From Acanthornis magna (taxonomy: Eukaryota > Chordata > Aves > Passeriformes > Acanthizidae): 64,000 nucleotides of DNA. The stretch is from NCBI GenBank assembly GCA_036785705.1, contig JAWUZG010000015.1:5037001-5101000 (forward strand), given 5' to 3'. This document shows positions 23,075 through 35,000 of this stretch, piece by piece. A program made the position numbers and the translations under genes. The notes under the pieces were generated by a model. The model saw nothing but the letters and a program-made list of their open reading frames with translations. It was not told where the DNA came from and did not search any database. Every line of letters starts with the position of its first letter. The stretch's first letter is position 1.

Positions 23075-26000
23075 ATAGAGCAGTTTTCCTAATCTCTTGT
23101 TGGCCTTCTTGCTGCACTCGGGATGATGCAGGAGGAGCAGTGTGAACAGTGCCCTGGTTGCTGTCTGGCCTCTCACAGAAAAGAATATCTGTCTCCCACA
23201 CTTTATATGCAGTATTCCTGTAAAGTGTGCTTTGCAAGAGTGTTCCTGCTCCTGACTAACACTCAGGGTTTGATCCATGCTATTTTCCAGACCATTCTCT
23301 GCACGACTGCTGCCTGGCTACTCATGCCCTTTCTGGCATTTGTGCATTTAATTTTTTCAATGCTCCAGAGTTTCTGCTTTTTACAGGTACCTTTCCTTGC
23401 ATCGATTTGGAGGGTTGAGCTATTTTATCCCATGGGTATTGGTCTGAATTCAGTATCTGTTGTGTAGCAAGACCCATTCTGCTGGGATGTTTGTGGGATT
23501 AGGAGGTGGGGTGAATGGGTATGATAAGGTGCTTTATCTCCTGGGCTCCAGGAATACAGCACTGTTTGTGGATGATTTTGGCCACTGAGGAGATGCTCTG
23601 TAACTGAGGACCCACGGGCAAAGTGCAGCATCCTTGAAAACCTTTGCTTCCATTGCATCTGGACTGGCCTGTTTTTTTCAGGCACCTTCTCATCACTTCA
23701 TTCTCTGATGCTCAGGTCAAAGGACTGCTGGGGTGTCATTCACAGCTAGGAGCTGGAATGAAGATAATAGTGGTTCTTACTGTGCTTCACATTGGTGACA
23801 CCTGATTTAAGAGCTTATAGTCTCTTTCCCCAAGGAACAGGTGTTTGTGTCCCTCTCTGGAGCTGCCCATCCTCTGAGGAGCAGCAGCTCAGCTGTTGGT
23901 GGGGTCAGACTTGCAGAATGACCCACCTTAGCAAGGAAGCAGTGTCACCAAGGGACAGGAGGGTGGGCACAGGCTGTCCCTCGCTCAGCTCCCTGGGCAA
24001 TATGGATGAGGCTGACATTTCCCAGTGGTGACAGTTTCCCAGTGGTGACAGTTTCCCAGTGGTGTGGGACTTTTGCCAGCTGCCCACCAGCAGTATGCAT
24101 ATTTACAGTTAGCAGGGAATGTATCCTGCCACGTGGATGGAAAACATGTTAATTGTGTTGCAGCCAAGATGTCTAAGAAGATTAAGATTTTTTTTTTTTC
24201 TGTTGGAAATCCAGCTCCTTGTTTAGCACTTCTCAGCATCCTGGGAGGATTATGTGGGTGGGTGCTTTTTTTTTCTTCTTTTATTTTTTACTATTTACCT
24301 TTCCTTTCTTGTATTTGATGCATGTCATCACAGCTCTAGCAAAAAGTTAGGAAACCTTGACTCAAGATTTTAAGGTGGCTGCTTTATATCCATATTTGTG
24401 TTTTAATCAGATTGCCAGAAAAAAAAAGGAAGGCTTTTCCTTCTAATGCCTGTTGGATTTCCAGCTGCTGTAGTTGATTAATTCCTGAAAGTATCTTGAC
24501 AACTCAGACACAGTAGCTTTCCCTGTCCCTTACATTCAGCTTGTGCTGCTGTCCCTCTGGCTGAAGCCCTGCTACCTCCTGCAATGAGACCTCACCAGTG
24601 GCCCGTGGGATTAGAACAACTGCTCTGCACCAGTTCTGCAGAGCCCTTCCACCTTTATGGCAGTTTGAATTAAATTTACAGTAAAGGTAGACAGTGCTCC
24701 AGACTAACTTGAAGCTTATCAGCATTCTGGTTTTCCCCAGATCAACCCAAACCTGAAGGAATTGCAGGAATTGCTGTCACAACACGCTGTTGCGTTTCAA
24801 TGGTGAATTTGGTGTGTTTGCCAAAAACCCAAGCATTTTTATGTGGGTTGATCCCCACGCATTTGCCTTTGTGGATCACACAGTCCACAGTGCATCCCCT
24901 CCAGATACGGGATTTTTGTTTCAATGTAAGTAAACAGGAAAGGCTTAGGTCACATTTTCTGATGCACCTTGAGATAAAAACAAGCATTCTGCCATAAGCA
25001 TAGTTTTTACAGGAGTCAGTACTTGGTTCACGTATGAAATGTGCAGAGTTGGGCTTTTTCAAAAATGCCTGTGAGTTTTGGTCTCTGGTATTTGTGAAAG
25101 TGAATGGGATTTGGGGCTGTGTCTACTTTTGGCAGTTCAGAAGATCACCCCACGGCTGTGCAAGTGTGGGGCTGAGAGTGCTGCTCTGGCTGTGCAAAGG
25201 CAGCTGGAGCAGAGGAGCAGACCCTCCTTGGGATGCTGCAGTTGAAGGAAACCTATGGGGGAACACTGAAAGCGCCGGTGTGGAAAGCAGGGCAGGCAGT
25301 GCCGAAGGTGGGCGTGCAGGCCAGCGCTCAGCCTGGCAGACAGCGCGTGTTAAATCAGGGTGATTTATGGAACAGTTTCTGTTAAAAGCTTCCTCGTGCA
25401 CTTTAGGAAGCGGAGCTGCCAGATTGGTCAAACTCCAATGCCCAGACAGTTTGAATTGGCTGCCGGCTGCAGTAACAAGCGTGGCGAATCTCGAACAGCC
25501 GTTTCATCCTGGCTTTGCAGGCTGCCACATCGGTGCTGCTGCTCGGAAAACAGACAGTGTCAAAATGTTACGCGCTGTGAGGACATTTCCATGGCAACGT
25601 TAGCATCCCATGACACCCATTCTCGTACTGCGGTGTCAGCGCATGCTGGCGTCGATGTGCTTTCCTCCTCCATCTGGGGCCTTGAGGAACGCTGTGGTAC
25701 GGATCGTATGGATTTCTTCAGTTACGGGGTGGAAGAGATGCTCTCACTGGGCTCCTGGGTGTCTTAAGTAAGGCAATGATTCCTTCTTTTAGCATAGCAA
25801 CTCTCACATGATTGGGCTCGAAAGCACCTGGATTTGCTTTCTGTTGCACTGAGGAAGCAGCTTTCCCTCCAATCAGGTGGTTGCTGCAGTGGCTGTGTCC
25901 TACCTGGCGTCAGAGGCACCCACACTCCTATCAGGCAGCTCCGAGATCACTCAATTTGGAAGGATGCTCCATTCTTGTTTTGGGCCCAATCCTTTAATCC

Positions 26001-29000
26001 TGATGCCCTTGCGTGATGCTTGCTCCATGGCTACCTGGAGGTTTCATCATGTCTCGATCAATGGTTTGGGCCTGCCTAAAAATATTTCAGTTTTTGCTGC
26101 TACCTCTGCAGTAACTGTGTCCTGCTAGGATTTTCAGTATTCCCTGTGTTTCTTTTTATCCCCTTGTCTTCGTGTATTTCCGCCAGGTGACATATTCCAA
26201 AATTAGCATCATGGGGTTTTTTTTTCACACATGTTTATTGGCTCTTTTCCCTTAACACAGGGAAAGCTGTTCTCAATATAAGCTAGAGCCTTGGCAAGAA
26301 ACAACAAAGGTAGACCTGTTTCCTGTATGGCAGCCTGTGGACCTTCCACCAGTGCACATTTCTCACTTTTGCTTAGTACTTTGTAAGAGCAGGAGAGAGA
26401 CCTTGGGTTAGTTATTGTACATGTGAAGGTTCTGAAAATGGCAGAGGGAAAGAGGTGTTTAACTAAGGATTTGCCTACCCTGTGTGCGCAGGCTGTGGAT
26501 ATGCAATTCAAGGGATGTGGGTGCACAACAAAGCTTTTTTTCACACAGTGGTGCTACCGCATAAATGGATCATATATGATAAAACCCAGAGCTTCTGCTC
26601 TTCAAATCTGGTCTAAAGGGTCTGAGAGGGTAAATGTGAGGCTTGAGAAAGTACCTGTTGAGGCTAGGGTAAGGAGCCCCACTTGATTTTTCGATCATGT
26701 CTGTTGCTCAGAACCCACGTCTGAACTGTTTCACAACAATAATTCTCAGCTCTCCTGTTTTGCCCAGTGCTCTGCTTTGAGTCGTGCCAGAGTCCCAAGT
26801 TATCTTTCTATAAACTTGTTTTTCATCTGTTTCCACTGAATTCCTGGCATCTGCCTAGTAACAGGAGTAGGTCTGTTCCTGTGACCTGGCAGCTCAGGCT
26901 CTGCAGAAACACTTTTACTGCTCCTGCACAGGAGATGCTGCTATGTCCTAAACTCAGTTTTTCCCAAGACCCAGTCCAAGCCAAGTTCCTCTAAACCTGG
27001 CATCGTGTGGGCCCTATTTCAATATTTTTCTATTTCTGTCTCAGTACTGCCTGGCTTACCTACTAAAACACTCTATGAAATATTGCATGGTCGGTTGAAG
27101 CAAAACCTGGCTTGTTGCTCTAGGAATAAGACCAGGCAAATTATCCACAGTCCATTTTACTTGGTGAATTCGACTGTTTTCACAGCCTGTTCACTGCAGC
27201 TGTCTGCTGCAAAAAGGCAGCAAGCTTGTTGGACAGATTGACTGTAAAAATCAGGAAGTCCTATTTCAGGCCATAATTTTGTTTAATTTCCTGAAATCTG
27301 GGAAGCAGTATATTTTCTAAAACAACTTGCCCCTGGAGCCCTAAGGCTGGGTTGCCAAAGATCACCCATACAGGGTACTACCTGCATGAAAAATGTTGGT
27401 GGGAGGGTTGAATTCTGAAGCAGGGACAACATGATGGTCTGAAAATGTTTCACTGAGCAAAATGTTATTAACTTCACAGACTTATATCAGTTTTGTTAAG
27501 AATGTGCTTTTGTATGCCAGTTGACCAAGACAGGAGTGTTCTGTGAATGTCAGTTATGCAGATTAAAGCAGCATTTGGTGTCTGATACTCAGTTAATACT
27601 CAGTTAATAGTTTGAAAACTGGATTTTGCCTGCTTTAATGCTAGATTACTATGTCAGGAAAGATTATCAGCCTTTTATTTCAGTTTGCAGGGAGGTAAAA
27701 AAAAGCTTAACATCTTGGTACAAGTACATCTTACAGGGTTTAGACATTGTAAAAGATTTGGTGACCTGTTCTTTTAACCTCTTATAGTCATCAGATTTGA
27801 GAGCAAATTGCAGTTAAAAGTGAACATTTTAAAACTTGCTGATCTTAGAGGTCTAATAGTCAACCTGTTTTTTTCCCTTGAGATTCCTGCTTATTCTGCT
27901 TATTTCTTCAGACCTGCAGGTGTTCAGTCCACTAAGGCTGCAGTGCAGAAAGGGGGAAAGAGCTGCAGAACTAGGACAGACTTGGAGTATATTTAACAAT
28001 GTTCTATTTCGATGTGACAACAGCTATCGAACACCTACAAGATTGCAAACTGTGATTCACTCGGAAGCTGATATAACTGATGTCACGTTGTATTAATAGC
28101 TACAGAATTGTAACTGCTTTTAGCAGTGAGATTCATTAACAGCCTCTACAAACACTCTTGACAATCAGTTGAAAACCTGAAAATATTAGGTGTATATAAA
28201 AATGGATTATGCCATAAAGGGACCTCCCCGTGCTGCCAAATGTGTTTACAGCAAGTTCTTGAGGGTGTTATGCATAATGATTCCTCTTCATCACTTTCAG
28301 TAGGTCTTAGTGATAGCAAAAGGTGTTTGAGGACTGATCCACACTCTAAATTAATTAGGAGCTGCTGATTTAATGGGGTTACATGATGCGAGTGTATTTG
28401 GGGATTATGGTGTCCATGGTATTTTTCTTGGCACATGGAAGCTGCACAACCTTCCTGCATAGTGCTGACGATGTCTTGGAAGCTATTTGTTCCTTCACTT
28501 GCACATTTTGGCTTCAATGGGTGTGGCAAACCATGCCTAGGTAGAACTCTCCAAGGTGTGCCAAGTGCAGGGAGTTCTGCTCGCCTCTGAGCCTTGCACT
28601 CTTTCCTCCGTGTGGGCTGATAGCCATGTCTGAGGAGATGGGTGTGGAATAGAAGGAAGTGTTCAGTCCTTCCTAGTATCTTTGAAGGTACTGAATTAGT
28701 AGCTGACAATGGCAGCATATAATGGTCCTCTCCAGCCTCTGTTAACTCTCCTCTGGGCTGAATGAGTTGGTTACACTTCCAGGCTCTCAGTAAAGTCATC
28801 TCTTCATTACATACATGTGGTTTTAAGGTTTGCATCCCCAGCATGATAGGTCAGGACATGGTTGTAGAAGTGAAATGAAGACTGACATTCAAGAAAGGAG
28901 GTGTTCAGGGTGGCACTGGCTCCGTGTCAAGCTGTGTAGTCAGGCTTGTCACTGGAAGTGAACGTGTGGACGTGTAAAGCTGGGCTGACATTTCCAGTGC

Positions 29001-32000
29001 TCTGGGTGTCTCTGGGAGTTGTTCCATCACGGTCAGCCACCTACTTCCCTCAGTTCCTTCTTTCCCATATACATCACAGTACCTCTTCTCTTCCTTTTGG
29101 CCATGAATAATTTCCTTGTCTTTAAGTTTTCAGGTGATGTCTACTCTATCTTATTCATCTGTCACCAGGTTTTGGCATCTCTCATTTGGATGTGACCTTA
29201 CTTTTGCTGGCCTGTGACTCTTAGGCTGTTGTGTGCTGACTTCTAGAGATGGAGTCTTCTGAGACTGGTAGGAAAGGTTGGCTCACGACACAGCAAAATT
29301 GCAAATTACAGTCCTTTGTAAACAGTACTGTTCACCAAGCAAAATTCCTTATTTTGAGAAGATGGAAACCCTAGGCTTTTTTTTTCCTTTTTCATTGTTC
29401 TTTTTTACAAGGTTAGAAATCTTGGTTTTGAGTACATCGTTAAATGGTCATTCACCCTTCCCCCCTAGAGTTACAGGCAGCTGTCCAGATAATTAAGTAC
29501 AATTGATCATCTTCCAGTAACACTGTTTATATCTTAAATATCTCAATAGCAAACGATTCATTGGGCACATAACACAGCAAGTGATCAAGCCATGTCTGGC
29601 TCAGTGTGTCTGTTGAAACAGCCTACGACAGTTAAGGAGTGTAATTAGCAAGACACATAGAATGGGATTGAAAAAATATGTGAAAATAAGCAGAAGGATT
29701 TGAAAATGATTAAGAGAGTAAATGACAAACCAGTAGTTAAATGGTGCATGATTAGTGACTGTGGAAGTAAAAGGTTGACTAAATATTGTGACTCCGTAAT
29801 GGCTACCCCAAAGTCATAGAAAAATAGTCTGTTCAAAAGAATCCAGACCTGGATTTGTATTGACACATATGCTGACTCTGTGTTTAGACCTCTTTCTTAG
29901 ACTTGGCTTAGGTGAGCATCCCCTGAGGTGCTTTCCTGGTCGACTTGATGACCTGAGATTCCTCTTCCATCTTTAGTATTAATGATCAGCGTGAAGATAT
30001 CACATACCCCACTGAAATGCTGTGAGAAAATTGACTTCTCTTCTGAACTGTGGTGGGGGTGGACTGGACTGGCAGTTTGCAGTGTGTCAGTAAAGCTGTT
30101 CCGAGGAAAATCAGGCTCCGTGTTCAGTAGCTCTGAGTTTACAGAGTTTAGTTGTGTCTCTGAGCTAAATTGCTTTGATTTCAATAATTCATCTCCCTCC
30201 AACTGCTTTATTGTCATTTGATTTATTAATGAGTTGGCTTGGACACTGTCCTAGTGCTTTATCACCGCTAAGTGAAAGCAAGGGTTGTGCTAAGCACAGA
30301 TTATGTGAAAAATACACCATTTCCCTAGAGCTGTCCCCTGAGGGGCAGCGTGGTTAGATTGGGTGTGCAAGGGCTGGAACTCCTGAACTACAACCTTGCT
30401 ATCAGTGGCCCTTCCCAACACTCCTTCTTTCTCTGTCTCTTGCTGTAGGAGAATTCCAGATCATGCTTTCTTTTTTCTAGAAGTGGATTGTGATGGTTAA
30501 TTAGATAATGTTTGTACAGCAGTGTACAAAACCTGCTAAGGGTCACTGTCCTCACTGGTATTATTAGAGCTGGAGGAAGACTGCCAGAAGGTATTGATTA
30601 CTTGGTAAAAATAAACCCTTCAAACTTCTTTGGGGTTTATTCATTACTGCTTTTTATCTCGGCATCCTGCAAACATTTCAGAGGGTGGATTTGTTTGCCA
30701 AAAGATCAAAACAAAATGTTGACAACTACTGGTGCCAATTTGTAGCCTCCCATGTGGGCGACATCAGAGGAATTGTGCAGTGCTCTGGAGTCTTTTGAGG
30801 CTTTAAATCCCCTTGGATCCTGGAAGTGTTGTTTGAGCAAAGCATCCAAGTGTCCAGGTGGGACAGCACGAGAAGATCTCTTTGGGGCTTGTGAAACTGT
30901 ATTGTGTATAGAAGCTTGTATACACTTCCTAAAATTGACATTTTGATTTGTTTAGTGTTGTTGATTAATTGAGTAAAACTGAGGGTGCAGTGGGTGCTGT
31001 TGAGAACGCTGTGTTTGGCTGGTGGGAAGGGCTTGGTGCCCTCTGTGTTTTCTAGTTCATCTCACAGTCATGGTTTACACTTGTCACACACCTCACCGTG
31101 GAAAACAAAATGTCACACTTTGAATTCATTAAGCAGCTGTGACTATTGAAAGGGAAAGCTGTTCCATACGACAGTAAAATACAGGGAAAAGTCACGTATC
31201 TGTAGCAGAAAATACATGAGGAAGACAAATACTGTGTAATGTTCAGAAGGGCCAAGTCATGCTTCATAAAGGGAAATTTCTAAGGAGAATGGATACAACA
31301 GGAAGACAATTCAATCAGGAATATGGCTTATGGGATACAAGGAGGATGTACTAGTCATTCATAGATCCAGAGGGCTAGAGTTCAGTAGTGACTTCAAAAT
31401 TGTGTCTAACTAACATGTGGCCTTGTGGTTTCCCTGATGGAAATGTGCAGTTGGAGCAGAAACAAAATGTTACATCTTTATCCGAAACAGGCCAAGGTCA
31501 AAACACAGACCTCCAAACATCTGCACATGTTCTGACCTAAAAATTGCTTCAGCAGGGAAACGAAACCAGGCTTTGGTGGAGACTGCAAAGTGCTTTCTGT
31601 GCATGTGTCAGACTTGCAAATGGATTTGCTTTGATTATCACAAGTCCCCTTCGTGTTCATTTCAAGCCATAAAACTCCTTTGAATGAATATTCGAGTAAA
31701 AGGAAAGTTTTTAAGTGGACTGATGGTCATCCAGCAATCTTAAGAGCTGACTTGTCATGGAGCCAAGGGCATGTCTTGTCAGAGCCGGCCAGTGGTGCTT
31801 GAAGGTCCAGTGCAGTGTTGGCCTGTCCTGCCAACCTCCTTCTAGGGCACAGAGCACCTGCTGGGGGGGTGCACTGACTGGAGATACTCTTTGGTAATCT
31901 TGAACAAGTACCAGCTGCTTTTCTTTTAAAACTCAGGCCAATTCATAAGCAAAGGAAGGGCAAGAACCATCAGCAGATGCAAACAACTCACTGCCTCGGT

Positions 32001-35000
32001 GCTAGTTGTTCAGATTTGTTCTAGAAGTAACTGAGATATGAGCAAGTCTTCCAGCTGCCTGCTACATAAAGTATGGGTGAAACTGGTTAAAAAAAAAAAA
32101 GCAGATGACAGAATTAACATGTAGCTGTATAAGTACATGGCTGGTGAAAGGGAAGATCGGTGCCAGTGCTGAGAAGTGGCAAAGAGATTTCTATTATTGA
32201 GATTTCTGTTATTTCAATATGTCACAACCCATCAGTAACTTAAAGATGGAGAAAGTGCTACGGGAAATGGGACAGTAAATACCTGCCAGCAAAATTTTAA
32301 TGCTCTTTCAGTTGAGCTGTTTAAATGTAGTTGCCTATTTGAGGAAACCACTGAATATAGTTTTTAATGCTTTTGCTGCTCAGTAGGTTCTCATGTGAGC
32401 ATTGCAAAATCATCTCTGATGGTGCAGGCGAGTGTGGAGTTAGACATGAGCATGTTGAGTGAGAGGGGAGCGGCTCTACAGGTTGGACAGGGCTTGCACC
32501 GACCATGCAGGGCATCCAGTTTGCACAAACTCTAGAGGAGGAGAACTTGGAAGCAGTTTGGGAAATGGATGGGAAACTACTGCAGTCTGAGGACTGTGAT
32601 CTCATTTCTCTGTTGTGGCAAAATGGAAGGAGTAAGAGTTTTTTGTGTCTGTCAGGGTGTCTGGAGAAAGTCAGGGAGATGGCAAGGTTTCTTAGGATGC
32701 TTCTTCAGGATGCTGGCCCAGCTTCCAGTGACTCATGGCTTAGGGACTTCCTCTGTTCTGGATTTTTTTCCTAATTGATTTAATCCAATTTCTTTCTGAA
32801 CCCTTGTTAATGTCCATGAGCACCCCAAAGTCCTGCAGTGAGGAGATGCCCAGCAGTGCCACTGTCCCTCTTGCCTCATGAGGATGTCTGCTGAAGTGTT
32901 GGCATGATGAGTTCTTAGCTGTGGGTTGCCAAAGAGCTGTGGCAGGGCAGACCCTAATTTTAGCACATTATGCTGGTTTAATGACAGTAATAGAAAGTCA
33001 ATTTATAGGCAAGAGCAAATTGCCTTTTTATATGGGGAGGAGGATAATTCCTCCCATGTGTTACATTATTAAATTTGTAATCTTCATTTCTAATGCTTTT
33101 CAAAAGTGAATATTAACAGAATCTAAAATGCAGCTCATAAATTTATGAGCTGCATTTTTTTCCCCAAACTCTTCAAGTTCTATAATTTGTCTTAAAAGGT
33201 GAACTTCAGCATGGTTAGGGTTTTTTTTCTTTTTTTGCTTAACTTAATAAATGAAAATCCCTTAGTTGCTACCTACCTCTGGACAAGCTTAAAGGCTCCA
33301 AAGATACTACATTTTGAATAGCAATAAAAGAGATCTATTTCCATTCTTGCTGAGTGGAGAGTTCTGAGTTCAGGCTTATTCCCTAGTGATAAAAGACACC
33401 GGAGAGAAAAAAATGACACGTTTTCGTATGTCATTTGCTAGCGAGGAGGCTGTTGTGATGCTCTTTTTTGTTGCCAAGGAAACAGAGCCCTGAACTCCTG
33501 TCTCTGCAGGCAGGAGGAGGAGGAAAGGATGTTATTTCACTCCTGAGCTCGATTTGTAATTGTGACTTGTGATCAGAGACTGTGAATGGATTGGGACTGA
33601 GGGTCTCACTTTCAAGTTCACTTTCAAAACTGTGTGTCCTACCTCCTTGTGTTTGTTTCCGTGTTGAAATGAGTGTGAAGGGTGGAGCCTGGTGGGGTGG
33701 GTGGCTGGCACAGGTCGCTGGCACAGTTACTGTACAGCGGAGTGAAACAGAGCGCTCGGAGCACAGGCGGTGATGGAAGGGGATTGTACTTCTCTGACCT
33801 TGCCAGTAGCATCTTGAGAAATCCCAAGGCTTCCTTATGTCAGCCCAGTTGTGAATCTGAGAACAGAAACATGAAAGTTACCTGCAGGTATCAGAAGGCA
33901 GGAAGTGACGATGATGCAGGTGCTTCGTAAGCACCGTGTCCTCTCCTGACCTTCTTTCATTACTGTTGGGCAGTCATTGCCTGCATATATTATAAAGAGA
34001 TTCCCATCAAACTTTTTTTTGGTAGGTGCATTAAAACTGTTTTTTCACTCACACACTACCCTTTAATGCGTGTTTGATCTTCCTGAACTGTCAGTGTTGC
34101 CTGCAAGGCTGATGCTGGCTGTATCACAATTGCTTCATCTGTTCTCTTTTCTGCTCTCGTAGTAGAGAGAGATTAGCAGGGTGCTCCAAAGCATTTTGTT
34201 CATCCTTTCTCATTCTACAAAGTGTGTTCAGAAATATTTGGCACAAATCACGGGATTTTGGTGAACTTTCTGCCGTGTACACATAGCCATGCTGCAAACA
34301 GGCGTCGCTTCTCAGGATGCTGTACCTGGTGTGTGGCTGTTGTGCACTGTGAGTAATTAAGGCAATTCCATTCAATACAATATTGAACGCTGTGGTGTGT
34401 CTCTTCTTCACGAAGGACTGATGCTTACTCCATCTAGTCCTTGGTAATTGAGAAAACTAGATTTTGGTATTGTTCCTAAAACATGTTAATCTCCTGTATT
34501 AATTAATCTGTATTAATCTGATGACTTTTTACTTCAGTCCTCAGTAATCTGCAGCCAACTGTGATATTTTGGTTGGTTTCCCACATTCTGCAGTATCTTT
34601 CAGCAGAGATGAACACGTTATGTTTATTTTCCAGCTCTGGCCAAAGGGCTTTTTCTCCTCTATTGGAAGCTCAATACTCTGCATAGACAAACGGTGAACT
34701 AAATTTCCCAAGGGACTTCAAATAATCTGGGATGTTTTTCTATCTGAGCACTGCTTTTGTGCATGCAGAAAGCAGATGTAGGAGGCAGTTATGTGTCTGC
34801 CATGTTCGTCTGTGGGAGAGTGTGTCACTCGGATGAGAGTTTGCATGTGTCTCTTCAGGGTTTGGGCTGTGAAAATTTTGCTTGAATGTTTTTTCTTAGG
34901 TGTCTGCTAGCTAAATTTCAGTGCCTCTGTTTTTGGTATTGGATGGTGTTTTCCATGTGTAACGGCCTGACTTGTCCCCAGCTGAAGGTATTTATGATGT

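Noticed and set aside
23035..23237. Processed pseudogene with an A-tail on the minus strand
   Set aside because: The sequence 3' of the T run matches no gene I know, and no target-site duplication was seen. Such pseudogenes are rare in birds.
22812..23278. Frames ending in poly-Phe or containing poly-Lys
   Set aside because: They are produced by the 38-nt T run at 23035-23072, with no homology on either side.
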